A DNA stretch of 64,000 bases from Deltaproteobacteria bacterium (lineage in GTDB: Bacteria > Bdellovibrionota_B > Oligoflexia > Oligoflexales > Bog-1112), in contig JACPKR010000072.1 in the NCBI GenBank assembly GCA_016186945.1, forward strand, positions 1 through 64,000. Reading direction: 5' to 3'. The notes under the pieces were generated by a model that saw nothing but the letters and a program-made list of their open reading frames with translations, was not told the DNA's origin and did not search any database. The translations under genes and the position numbers were made by a program. This document shows, piece after piece, positions 9,611 to 17,604 of this stretch; position 1 is the first letter of the stretch; the number at the start of each line of letters is the position of its first letter.

Positions 9611-10582
9611 CTAAAAGAGTTCAAGATCCGCATCAACCATAAATTTTCGTGGGTCTTTTGCCTCGCCGTCGACCCAGACTTCGTAGTGGAGGTGGGGGCC
9701 AGTCGTACGGCCTGTATTGCCGACGGAGGCAATTTGGTCTCCACGGCGGACTTTTTGCCCGACGTACACAAGGTTTTCGGCGTTATGGCCGTACTTTGTT
9801 ACAATCCCAGTCTCGTAGTGTGCGATCATGATGAAATTGCCGAAGCCTTCCTTTGCACCCGAGAAGATAACCACACCATCGGCGGGGGCGTCCACCCTAG
9901 CTCCTGGGGGGGCTGCGATATCGGTACCGCGATGAGAGGTCAGTTTTCCAGTAAAAGGCGACACCCGACTGCCAAAATTGCTAGCGATCCATCCTTTTAC
10001 GGGCATGGCTGTCGGGATTGAGGAAAGTAGGGATTTTTGGCTACTCAGCGATGACAGAAGCTGTTGCAGTTCAAGCGCTTGTCGATTGGAAATGTTTTCC
10101 ACTGCGTTCAATTTTTCGAAAGCTGGGCGGAACGCAAGTTTCGACACATCAATGCCCAATGGCATAATAGTGTGAGCCAGGTCTTGGTTTTCCTGTTGCT
10201 CTTTCACTGCCTGAACTGCGTTGTATTCTTCATCCGTCAGAGGACCGATACCTGTTCTTATTTTCACCTTGTTGACTTTGAGGCTTACAAGGGTTTCAAG
10301 TTTGTGGGTGTAATCATTAACTCTGTCCAGCGATTTTTTGACCTTTTCAATGTTTTGTACGAGGATTTGAGCCTCTCCTTTTAATAGTCGATTTTCTTTT
10401 TGCAGTACAAAGAACTGGTCTCGGATATTCAAAAGATGGAAATAGTCCACAAGCAGATATCCAGTCAACAGTGAACCCAGGAGTAAGAATCCTAGGCCCG
10501 CTTTCAGGAACATTTGGGAAAAAGTGAAAGAGAGGCGTCTTCTACTTTTTTCAGGAATCAGCATGATCGTGAATTTTTTCAT
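9611..10582 (-). CDS. Membrane-anchored M23 (LytM) peptidase with coiled coil
   Basis: 323 residues: a short basic cytoplasmic start, one transmembrane helix at about 27-48, a coiled coil at about 52-105, and a C-terminal M23 domain at about 200-315. All zinc and catalytic positions are seen: H217-x3-D221 in SHRGTD, H266 in YGHN, and HLH at 297-299. It should therefore be an active endopeptidase cutting peptidoglycan cross-links in the periplasm, unlike EnvC/NlpD-type inactive relatives. It is the penultimate gene before secA in a minus-strand train; family repeats flank it on both sides (10605-10713 and 9525-9608). Confidence 0.9.
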   Translation of the reverse strand: MKKFTIMLIPEKSRRRLSFTFSQMFLKAGLGFLLLGSLLTGYLLVDYFHLLNIRDQFFVLQKENRLLKGEAQILVQNIEKVKKSLDRVNDYTHKLETLVSLKVNKVKIRTGIGPLTDEEYNAVQAVKEQQENQDLAHTIMPLGIDVSKLAFRPAFEKLNAVENISNRQALELQQLLSSLSSQKSLLSSIPTAMPVKGWIASNFGSRVSPFTGKLTSHRGTDIAAPPGARVDAPADGVVIFSGAKEGFGNFIMIAHYETGIVTKYGHNAENLVYVGQKVRRGDQIASVGNTGRTTGPHLHYEVWVDGEAKDPRKFMVDADLELF

Positions 10583-10604
10583 TTGTTTCCCGCTATTTTC
10601 CGTA

Positions 10605-10713
10605 ACCCCCTTTTCAAAAACTTCAGTATCTAAAGTTTTTTGGGGGGAGGTGTGGAGGGGAACTTTTTTTCAAAAAAGGTCCTCTCCACAAATTCTTTTT
10701 CCCAAATACTATA
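10605..10713. repeat. Family A repeat, short form, copy 2
   Basis: About 109 bp from CCCCCTTTTCAAAAACTTC to CCCAAATACTATA. It keeps the second and third hairpins of the long form and lacks the TATAGTGTTC hairpin. It lies in the leader region of the M23 gene, 23 bp upstream of its ATG, so it would be transcribed as 5' untranslated sequence if the promoter proposed at 10743-10770 is used. Confidence 0.85.
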
Positions 10714-10742
10714 GTTTCAACGGAACTTGATAACTTAATTTC

Positions 10743-10770
10743 ATTATAGGGTCATCAGGAATATTTTTAA
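10743..10770 (-). promoter_or_regulatory. Candidate promoter for the M23 gene
   Basis: On the minus strand a perfect TATAAT (10743-10748) is preceded, after 16 bp, by the weak -35 TTAAAA (10765-10770). It lies between the glycosyltransferase stop and the family A repeat. The -10 is convincing, the -35 is not. Use of this site would put the whole repeat into the M23 leader. Confidence 0.35.
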
Positions 10771-10813
10771 TTCGTTAAAATTACCTAGTCGGGGGGACGC
10801 ATAAGTTTTTTGG

Positions 10814-12088
10814 TCAAGGGTCTACTAATGCTAGTGTTTTTCTTTGGGATAAATTTTCTGCCACGACTGACTCATAAGTGCGCACAATTTTATCCCATGA
10901 GTAGGCTTTTTTTACCCAATCTTGTGAATTCTTCAGCATCGGTTTGAATTCAACAAGCTTTCTAAGTGTGAAAATTTTCGTCAGATTATCGTCGAATTCC
11001 TTGTAACTATTGAAGGGGAACACAGTTTCTAATGTGTCACTGTAGTATTTTAGTACGGCACAACGGGAATTAACGAGAATCGGCTTTTTAAGCGCCAAGG
11101 CTTCCAAGACTAGAAGAGACAAACTTTCCATAGGTGACGGGTTGACCACGCAAGAGGAGTTTATTAAAAGATCTGGCCTGTCCCCATCGGAGATGTAACC
11201 CACAAATTTGATCTGTGGGTGGTAGAAAAACTTGATAGTACCGTCGCTTTCCCCTGCTAGGACGAGGGAGAGATTTTTTCGGCCATGATGCAGAATGTAC
11301 TGCAGGAAATATTCAACCAAAAGAAAGATGCCTTTAGCTTTACTTACTCGTCCCGTGTAAACGATATAGGGTTTTTTTAGTCCTTGTAACGGAATGCGTG
11401 CTCTTTTCCTAGAAGCTTGCAAATAGTCGGGTCCCAAACCGCAACCAGCAATATATACAGTTTTGTTTAAGTCGCGTGTGACGCTTAAAATCAGATCCTT
11501 TTCCACAGGAGAATTAGCAAGGCAGACCTGCGCCCTTCTCAAAAGTTTTTGGCAGCTGCGAAAGTAGAGAGGTTTTTCGTCGTGAGCCAGGGGGATAAGA
11601 GATGCTTTGTCTCGTACCCGCGAGAAACCGACGACACTTGGATAGTATAGGTAGGTGAAAAAGAAAAAGTGGTCATACTCATTTTTCTTGTTGCGCAGTG
11701 TCTTAATAAGTTTGGGGCAGTAGGGACCTTGCAGGATGAACCATAATTTTTCTATCAGAGCCGATAGCGGCCTTAGCAGGAACGGAACTTCAATATCTTC
11801 TTTTCCCCAGGATTCCAGCAGGGGGGCAAACAGGCGGTTGAATAGTCCAAACAGCTTTTGCGAGCGGGGGAAGACGGTGTTAAAGCGAAAGACACTAAGC
11901 CCTCTGACGTTGTCCAGACCTTCGTCATAAAAATTAGCCCATGTTCTGTAGGAAAGGGCAGTTGTAGTGAAAATATGGACCGTCCAATGTAGATTGTCAC
12001 GCAATTGTTCCGCCAGTTGGAGGCAATGGCTTTCGGTTACCCCTGCGATGTTTTCGCCAAAGCGCTGAACAACAAGTGCGACTTTCAT
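10814..12088 (-). CDS. Glycosyltransferase family 4
   Basis: 424 residues with a GT-B layout. The C-terminal half carries the GT4 pattern: YTGRVSKAKGIFLLVEYFL, LVLAGESDG, FVGYISDGD, and the E-x7-E nucleotide-sugar motif in PMESLSLLVLEALALKKPILV. The acceptor is unknown; a cell-envelope glycan is likely. The start ATG 12088 lies eight bases after the Nudix stop, and an upstream frame start would overlap the Nudix gene, so I chose the shorter form. It is transcribed with the Nudix and RNase J genes. Confidence 0.85.
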   Translation of the reverse strand: MKVALVVQRFGENIAGVTESHCLQLAEQLRDNLHWTVHIFTTTALSYRTWANFYDEGLDNVRGLSVFRFNTVFPRSQKLFGLFNRLFAPLLESWGKEDIEVPFLLRPLSALIEKLWFILQGPYCPKLIKTLRNKKNEYDHFFFFTYLYYPSVVGFSRVRDKASLIPLAHDEKPLYFRSCQKLLRRAQVCLANSPVEKDLILSVTRDLNKTVYIAGCGLGPDYLQASRKRARIPLQGLKKPYIVYTGRVSKAKGIFLLVEYFLQYILHHGRKNLSLVLAGESDGTIKFFYHPQIKFVGYISDGDRPDLLINSSCVVNPSPMESLSLLVLEALALKKPILVNSRCAVLKYYSDTLETVFPFNSYKEFDDNLTKIFTLRKLVEFKPMLKNSQDWVKKAYSWDKIVRTYESVVAENLSQRKTLALVDP

Positions 12089-12096
12089 TTGCGTCT

Positions 12097-12651
12097 CTAC
12101 GGTTTGATTTTTACATATTTGCCTGATAGGCAGATGCACAATGCTGACAGTGCATGATCAATTTTTCCGAAGCGGACAAATTCATCAAGTTCGGTAGCTT
12201 TTATTTTAACAACTTCTATTTTTTCTTCTTCATCTGGAAAATGTCGTCGGTCTTTCTCAAGGAAGCAGTCAAGGGCGAGGAAGAAGTGAATGCGGTTATT
12301 TTGTAAGGCAGGGTTTGGGTTATAGGAGCTGAGGAACAGAACTTTTCGAGAAGAATACCCCGTTTCTTCCTCGAGTTCCCTGACAGCGGCGAGAGTGGGG
12401 TCCCTGTATTCGTGCTGTTCCAGAACCCCCCCGGGAGTTTCCAGCACTGTTGTTTGGGAACCGGCTCTATCTTGTCGAACCAAGATGGCTTCTCCGTCTT
12501 GAGTGATCGGGAGTACGTTGACCCAGTCGGGGCACAATAGGCGATAATAGGGGTGGGAGAACTCTCTCTCCCCTTCTTTGAGCAACAGCTCTTCCACCTC
12601 AAAGGGGATTGTCTTGAGAATAGACTTCTTATTGTCGATCGTCCAGTGCAT
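12097..12651 (-). CDS. Nudix hydrolase, ADP-ribose pyrophosphatase-like
   Basis: 184 residues. The Nudix region reads GGVLEQHEYRDPTLAAVRELEEETGY; the helix part RELEEETGY is canonical, but nine instead of seven residues separate the first glutamate from the RE pair. The flanking sequence (VLPITQDGEAILVRQDRAG, and SSYNPNPALQNNRIHFFLA) resembles ADP-ribose and nucleotide-sugar pyrophosphatases. With a glycosyltransferase directly downstream, a nucleotide sugar is a reasonable substrate guess, but only that. The gap to RNase J is nine bases. Confidence 0.85.
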   Translation of the reverse strand: MHWTIDNKKSILKTIPFEVEELLLKEGEREFSHPYYRLLCPDWVNVLPITQDGEAILVRQDRAGSQTTVLETPGGVLEQHEYRDPTLAAVRELEEETGYSSRKVLFLSSYNPNPALQNNRIHFFLALDCFLEKDRRHFPDEEEKIEVVKIKATELDEFVRFGKIDHALSALCICLSGKYVKIKP

Positions 12652-12660
12652 GGTTTTCCT

Positions 12661-14319
12661 TTAAATCAACCAGATCTCTGCTTTAAAGACTGGTCTTTTA
12701 CCGACGAAGATTTCCACTTCGCTTTCCCACAGTGCTTTCAATTTTTTGATCAGAAAGTCGGGATCGGCTCTATTTCCTTTTTTTTCCTCTCGAAGCGCGT
12801 TGGTCAGGCCTTTTGTTAGTTTTGCCAGAAACGCGTCATCCTGCGGTAAGCCTATGAACTGGAGTGAGGGTCCTCGTATCCATTGGCGTTGTTCCGGTGA
12901 CACAACACCCGACAGGGTAGCGACCCCTTTTTTGGCAATCTGGATTTTCTCCAGAACTTCGGATTTGGCAAGGGGAATAGAAGACAGTTCATCTATGTAG
13001 GCATGATCAAATTTCAGAGTTCCGTTGATTTTCGCAAGTTTGGAATCGTATTCGATGAGGTCACCATTTTCGATAAGCAGTGTTTTTTGTCCTTTATGGC
13101 GTTCTTGATTGGCGAGTAGATGGCCAAAACCTCCGTGGATCGGGATAAAATAATTAGCTTTGAGATGTTTGGCCAGGGTTTCTATTTCCCCTCCAAAGGC
13201 ATGCCCGCTTACGTGAATACCGGGAGCATCTTTTCCTGTGAGCACTTTCGCTTTTAGGCGTTTCAGTTTGTTTATGATTTCAACAATGTTTTTTTCGTTT
13301 CCTGGAATTGCCCTTGAGGAGAAGAGGACCAAGTCGCCTTTTTTGATACGAAAGAACCTGTGTTCATCGTTGGCAAGACGAGCTAGTGCCGACCGGTATT
13401 CCCCCTGGCATCCGCTTATCAGGATAACGCTATTGCTTGTTTTGGCACTTGCTTCAGCATCATCCGAAAAATAGGTGTCTTGTATAAGGTTCATGCGCCT
13501 GGCAAGGATGAAATTATTTCGAATGCTTCTTCCACTCACATAGAGGGTTTTCCCGAGGCTCTTGCAGATTTCGCCAATTAAAGTGAAGCGAAATAGATTG
13601 CTTGAAAAAGATGTAATAAAAACGTTCTTGTTTGTGCTTTTGATGATGTTTCTGAACGCCTCTCCAACAGAATCCTCTGGGGGGCAGAATCCGTCTTTGT
13701 CTGCGTTAGTACTGTCACAGAGGGCGATGTCGATCGATTCGTCTTTCAGGCTTTGCAAGGACGGGGGAGGGGAGCCGTCTTTACTGTCGAATTTGAAGTC
13801 ACCACTGTGAAATATTGTATTTCCTGCAGCTCGTATGAGTAGCGAACACGCGTCTGGAATCGAGTGCCCCACTTTTAGGAATTTGACGCTGAATGGTTCT
13901 AAAGTGACAGTCCCGCCAGGTTCAACGGGGGTAATCGGACAGTCCAGGTTATGTTCAAAAAACCTACGCTGAATGGTTTCCACTGTCCAAGGTGAAGCAT
14001 ATATGGCGCTTTTCCTTTTTTTTAAAAAGTAAGGTAGGGCTCCGATGTGGTCTTCATGAGCGTGCGTGATAATGTAAGCTAGGAGGTCGAATTTTTGAAA
14101 AACCCAGTGATTTGGATTTGGGATTACAAAGGAAACGCCCACCATCCATGGTTCTGCGAAGTTACTACCTGCGTCGACTATGATCATTTTCCGGTCGATG
14201 ATGTAGCAAGTCATATTCATCCCAAACGTGCCACAACCTCCAAGTGGCATAAGATACAGACGTGAGGGTTTAGTGACCTGTTTGAAATCCTTGTATTCAA
14301 GAAGGAGTGGTTTTATCAT
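12661..14319 (-). CDS. rnj: Ribonuclease J
   Basis: Metallo-beta-lactamase/beta-CASP RNase with 5'-exonuclease and endonuclease activity in mRNA decay and RNA maturation. 552 residues. The zinc motif HAHEDHIGALPYF (H-x-H-x-DH) is intact, followed by the H in VGHSIPD, the D in HSGDFKFD, the beta-CASP region with CDSTNADKDG and SGRSIRNN, and the late H motifs HVSGHAFGGE and IPIHGGFGH. The start ATG overlaps the stop of the upstream adaptor gene by four bases (ATGA), which ties it to the ExbB/ExbD-like motor operon. Confidence 0.93.
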   Translation of the reverse strand: MIKPLLLEYKDFKQVTKPSRLYLMPLGGCGTFGMNMTCYIIDRKMIIVDAGSNFAEPWMVGVSFVIPNPNHWVFQKFDLLAYIITHAHEDHIGALPYFLKKRKSAIYASPWTVETIQRRFFEHNLDCPITPVEPGGTVTLEPFSVKFLKVGHSIPDACSLLIRAAGNTIFHSGDFKFDSKDGSPPPSLQSLKDESIDIALCDSTNADKDGFCPPEDSVGEAFRNIIKSTNKNVFITSFSSNLFRFTLIGEICKSLGKTLYVSGRSIRNNFILARRMNLIQDTYFSDDAEASAKTSNSVILISGCQGEYRSALARLANDEHRFFRIKKGDLVLFSSRAIPGNEKNIVEIINKLKRLKAKVLTGKDAPGIHVSGHAFGGEIETLAKHLKANYFIPIHGGFGHLLANQERHKGQKTLLIENGDLIEYDSKLAKINGTLKFDHAYIDELSSIPLAKSEVLEKIQIAKKGVATLSGVVSPEQRQWIRGPSLQFIGLPQDDAFLAKLTKGLTNALREEKKGNRADPDFLIKKLKALWESEVEIFVGKRPVFKAEIWLI

Positions 14320-15623
14320 TTTTTATTCGAAACACGGGTTGCGGTGATTAAATAAATTTTTCGGTCCAGTAAATCAAAATTTGGGTTGTTCAGAAAGGAT
14401 GCCTGCGTTAACGACGAGGGGAGGTATACGTTTACGATCGAGTCTCTACTTAACCAGGTGTTCTTGTCGCGAAGCATATCGTAGTGCCGTCTGAGAATTT
14501 CTGCTTTTTTCCCTAGTTTCTCACCCACATCATACATCCATTCCTCGTTGGTTAATTGGCCAAAGACAGAAATTTTGGAGATAGCCTCCATCTGCTTCTT
14601 CTTTTTCAGGACTGTCTTTTCCTGGAAGTAATTCCCCCAGTCGTATTCCGCGTCTTCGAGGTATTCTTGGGTGACAAACCGCCGCGAGGCAAGGCTTTTT
14701 TTGAATCCACTCTGGATCTGTGTAAATTTCTCTATTATTTCCAGGAGCTTGTTTTGAAAACTCCCCTCATAAGAGGCTGGGATTGAGAGTGTTCCCTTAT
14801 CTTTAGAGGAAGCAGTTGCGGAGTCTAAATCCCGTTGTATGTTTTCCTTGGAAGCGATCTTTCCCTTCATTTCCTCGTTTTTTTTGTAGGCTAAACTTAT
14901 TGAGCTTGGATAAACAAGCTCATGGTTTTCCAGGGGAAATCCGACCATGAGGTGTGTGTAGTTTCTGTAGTATTTGACGATTGGCGGAATGTAGTTCAAA
15001 CGGTCGAGGTTAAATTTGAGAGCTTCTGGCGACGTAGAGAAGGTGTCTTTTTCGATGAAGGGAAGGATGTATTCTTGATCCAATTGCTCCAATCTTCGAG
15101 GTGCATCGAAAGGGCGAAGAAGGAAACCAAGGCAAATGCACACGAAAAGAAACAAACTGCCGCAGAGACCGACGGTCAAGCTTATTGCCTCGTTTTTGTC
15201 GTGTAGCAGGAATGACCAGAGCTTCGGAGCATAATAAGGATTGAGAGGGGGTTCCAGCTCCTTAACGAAGGAGGCGATCTTAACTAGGAATACAAGGTCC
15301 TTATGATGAAGGGCAGCATAGTCCCCGTTTTTCATGGGAAAGCTTGTACCAAGGGGTGCCGTCGGGCTTATCTGCGTCGTTTCACCATCGGTGACGACAA
15401 GACCTTCGAAAGGTAGAGAAAGAACAAGTTCTGCAGGTTCCTTTTTTTTTGTTTTCAAGAGGAGGATGTTTTTTTTAGGGAAGCCATAGAAGGGGATCGA
15501 TAGTTCCTTTTTAATGGAGGAAGATACGTAAATTTTTTTTCTACGAAGAGGCATGGTGATGCTGCTGATCGGTCGCCCGTTTTGCAGAATTTTGACGAAT
15601 GCATGTAGATCAGTTTGGGCCAT
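14316..15623 (-). CDS. One-TM adaptor of an ExbB/ExbD-like motor (GltG/AgmX-like N-terminus)
   Basis: 435 residues. The N-terminal 130 residues form a beta-rich domain ending in LPFEGLVVTDGE...MKNGDYAALHHKDLVFLVKI, a pattern I associate with the cytoplasmic parts of GltG/AgmX-type proteins next to ExbB/ExbD motors in myxobacteria. One transmembrane helix lies at about 145-168. The remaining 265 residues are mostly helical and charged (about 265-400) and would be periplasmic, in the place where TonB or TolA bridges the envelope. No TonB C-terminal domain is recognisable. It lies downstream of two ExbD-like genes and overlaps RNase J. The role is inferred from position and topology. Confidence 0.55.
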   Translation of the reverse strand: MAQTDLHAFVKILQNGRPISSITMPLRRKKIYVSSSIKKELSIPFYGFPKKNILLLKTKKKEPAELVLSLPFEGLVVTDGETTQISPTAPLGTSFPMKNGDYAALHHKDLVFLVKIASFVKELEPPLNPYYAPKLWSFLLHDKNEAISLTVGLCGSLFLFVCICLGFLLRPFDAPRRLEQLDQEYILPFIEKDTFSTSPEALKFNLDRLNYIPPIVKYYRNYTHLMVGFPLENHELVYPSSISLAYKKNEEMKGKIASKENIQRDLDSATASSKDKGTLSIPASYEGSFQNKLLEIIEKFTQIQSGFKKSLASRRFVTQEYLEDAEYDWGNYFQEKTVLKKKKQMEAISKISVFGQLTNEEWMYDVGEKLGKKAEILRRHYDMLRDKNTWLSRDSIVNVYLPSSLTQASFLNNPNFDLLDRKIYLITATRVSNKK

Positions 15624-15634
15624 ACGCCTGCTAT

Positions 15635-16153
15635 TCAGGAAAGGGGTTGTTTCGTTTCGAACGCGTAATGGGAGAATCCCAGTTGTGCCAAGAGATAGAT
15701 GACAGGTCTGACATGTTTATACTTTAAAGAGGAGTCCGCTGAAATAATCACGAGAGGTTCCGAGACCGAAACTCGTTTAGCGAGGGCAGTCGCCAAAAAA
15801 ATGCTCTTTTGCCTCTCCTTCAAATAATTTCTGAGTTCTCCAAGAGCTTCTGTGGTTTGAGCGTCCACATGCCAATGTAGGACTGTTCTGTCTTCGGTAG
15901 TGGCGATCACAAATTCATCTCGTACTGATAAGGAGAACCAGATGGCTCCCTCGGGTGAGGGTGGACCGGCAAGTTCGATAAGCGTTGCGGGGGATCCCCA
16001 GCGGACATTAAGTTTGGGAAGAAGATGGCCGGTCAGAACAAGCAGAAGACCGAAAGCAAGCAGACCGACAAAAGGAAACCAAGTAAAGTCCCGTCCTATT
16101 CGTGATTTGATCTCCGCGAGTAGTCGGTAGTGATTACTGTTATGCTGCCTCAA
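15635..16153 (-). CDS. ExbD/TolR-like protein 2
   Basis: 172 residues: a cytoplasmic start of about 25 residues, one transmembrane helix (FPFVGLLAFGLLLVLTG, about 27-46), and a periplasmic domain ending in VIISADSSLKYKHVRPVIYLLAQLGF, which matches the ExbD/TolR pattern of IxAD followed by a helix. The aspartate that ExbD/TolR proteins carry near the start of the helix (xxDVMLVLL) is missing; a glycine sits at about that position. Its start overlaps the stop of ExbD-like 1 by four bases. Confidence 0.65.
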   Translation of the reverse strand: MRQHNSNHYRLLAEIKSRIGRDFTWFPFVGLLAFGLLLVLTGHLLPKLNVRWGSPATLIELAGPPSPEGAIWFSLSVRDEFVIATTEDRTVLHWHVDAQTTEALGELRNYLKERQKSIFLATALAKRVSVSEPLVIISADSSLKYKHVRPVIYLLAQLGFSHYAFETKQPLS

Positions 16154-16677
16154 ATCAGACCACCTCCAAGGATGACGGTATCGAAAATCTGAGACGATCG
16201 GAGATAGTCCACGACTTTTATGACTTTGGTGATATCGACGTTTGCTGCGGGTATTAAAATAGCGAGCTTGTGGTCACTTAAGACTGTTCCCATGAGTGCT
16301 TTAAGATTTGTTCCCAACTCTTCCAGTTGCGGCTGCTCTTTGATGTGGGGGATGTAGAATTTCTGATCTCCGCTTTTCAGGCTTCGACCAAATCCCTCAA
16401 GGTTTCCGAAATAGAAAGCGTTTTCGTGGAAGAGTATTGCGATACTGGATTCGCTAATGAAATAGGGTGAGTTGGCTGCTTCAATGTTTTCTTCTGTTAC
16501 GAGGGATGGGATATAAAGTTCAGTGCGAGACAGATTCCACCTTAGTGTTGCTATGCGGAATCCATAGGTGAAAATGATAAATATGCTCAAAAGCGCAAGT
16601 ACCCCTATTTGGAGATAGACTTGCTCTTTAGATAATTTCTTCTTCGTCTTTAATATCCTCAACTGAGCTGTCATCAA
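16150..16677 (-). CDS. ExbD/TolR-like protein 1
   Basis: 175 residues with a basic N-terminus, one transmembrane helix (about residues 25-45) and a periplasmic domain whose end (LAILIPAANVDITKVIKVVDYLRSS) fits the ExbD fold. No aspartate or glutamate is in the membrane helix. The start lies 50 bp inside the end of the ExbB-like gene, a long overlap; I see no better start downstream. Pairs of ExbD-like genes after one ExbB-like gene also occur in gliding motors (AglR-AglQ-AglS). Confidence 0.6.
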   Translation of the reverse strand: MMTAQLRILKTKKKLSKEQVYLQIGVLALLSIFIIFTYGFRIATLRWNLSRTELYIPSLVTEENIEAANSPYFISESSIAILFHENAFYFGNLEGFGRSLKSGDQKFYIPHIKEQPQLEELGTNLKALMGTVLSDHKLAILIPAANVDITKVIKVVDYLRSSQIFDTVILGGGLI

Positions 16678-17437
16678 AGACTTCCTCTGCGGGTGGAGCT
16701 TTCTCCTTTTCCTCCTTCGCCGGCTGCTGACTTACTTCTTCCTGGGACTCTTCCTCAGCTGCGGGAGGCGTCATTCCTCCCATAGGCGCCATCGGAGCAC
16801 CCATATAGGCGACCTCAGGAGGAGCGAGCAAATTTTGAAGGACCGTGATCCCGTACTGCATCTTATCAAGCAATTTTATCGCCATGTTTTTTGCGATCTG
16901 ATGGCCGAATATAATCAGCATGGCGCCAAACAAGCCCAGGGCCGTGGGATTGAGGGCCCCTGCAATACCCAGGGCTAAAGAAGATTGCTTCTTTGCGGTA
17001 TCGAGTACGTCAATGCTATGGAATGCAATCCAGAGCGAGTCGATTGTGCCCAGTACGCCTATCAGGAGGACCAATGTTGCTAGAGGGGGGAGTACGTTAA
17101 TTCGAGCCTCGATACGTGGGAGAAATTCAAAGGAGTGTTCTTCAATTGCGCCCCGAACAGAACTTGGGTCAACGTCTCTTGCTTCCAAGGCGGAAAGCGC
17201 AATTCTTGGCAGGGATGTTTTCGAAACGGTTCTGCAAAACGTCATCGCTCGGTCAAGGTCTCTTGACGCCACCATCTTGCGAAGTGTGTTTAGGAAAGCA
17301 GAAAAATCAATGGAGTAGACAAAGTAGAGAGCAACAATTCGTTCAAAAATAATGGTCGTTGCGATGAAGGCAATGACTATCACCGACCACAGGTATACGT
17401 TTCCGCTTTGAAAGTCGGAAGCAAGTTCTCCCCACAT
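16628..17437 (-). CDS. ExbB/TolQ/MotA-family proton channel protein
   Basis: 269 residues. Transmembrane helices lie at about 15-38, 112-135 and 150-178, with a large cytoplasmic loop between the first and second, as in TolQ/ExbB. LIGVLGTIDSLWIAF and GIAGALNPTALGLFGAML correspond to the TolQ helix 2 and 3 signatures LLGLLGTVxG and GIxEALxxTAxGL, with an NP in place of the usual residues before the threonine. The last 60 residues are a proline- and glutamate-rich cytoplasmic tail not usual for the family. First gene of the minus-strand motor operon; a family A repeat lies 24 bp upstream. Confidence 0.8.
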   Translation of the reverse strand: MWGELASDFQSGNVYLWSVIVIAFIATTIIFERIVALYFVYSIDFSAFLNTLRKMVASRDLDRAMTFCRTVSKTSLPRIALSALEARDVDPSSVRGAIEEHSFEFLPRIEARINVLPPLATLVLLIGVLGTIDSLWIAFHSIDVLDTAKKQSSLALGIAGALNPTALGLFGAMLIIFGHQIAKNMAIKLLDKMQYGITVLQNLLAPPEVAYMGAPMAPMGGMTPPAAEEESQEEVSQQPAKEEKEKAPPAEEVFDDSSVEDIKDEEEII

Positions 17438-17460
17438 CGGATTGGTTTCCCTTCCCCTAG

Positions 17461-17567
17461 CCCCTTTTCAAAAACTTCAATATCTAAAGTTTTTTGGGGG
17501 GAGGCGTGGAGGGGAACTTTTTTTCAAAAAAGGTCCTCTCCACAAATTCTTTTTCCCAAATACTATA
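17461..17567. repeat. Family A repeat, short form, copy 3
   Basis: About 107 bp from CCCCTTTTCAAAAACTTC to CCCAAATACTATA, between the end of the FHA/HD-GYP gene and the start of the ExbB-like gene, both on the minus strand. On that strand a TATAAT lies just outside the right end (17570-17575), so the promoter of the motor operon may abut the repeat. It may also terminate transcription coming from the FHA gene. Confidence 0.85.
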
Positions 17568-17604
17568 TTATTATAGCGGAAATTAGAGCATTATAAAATT
17601 GCTT

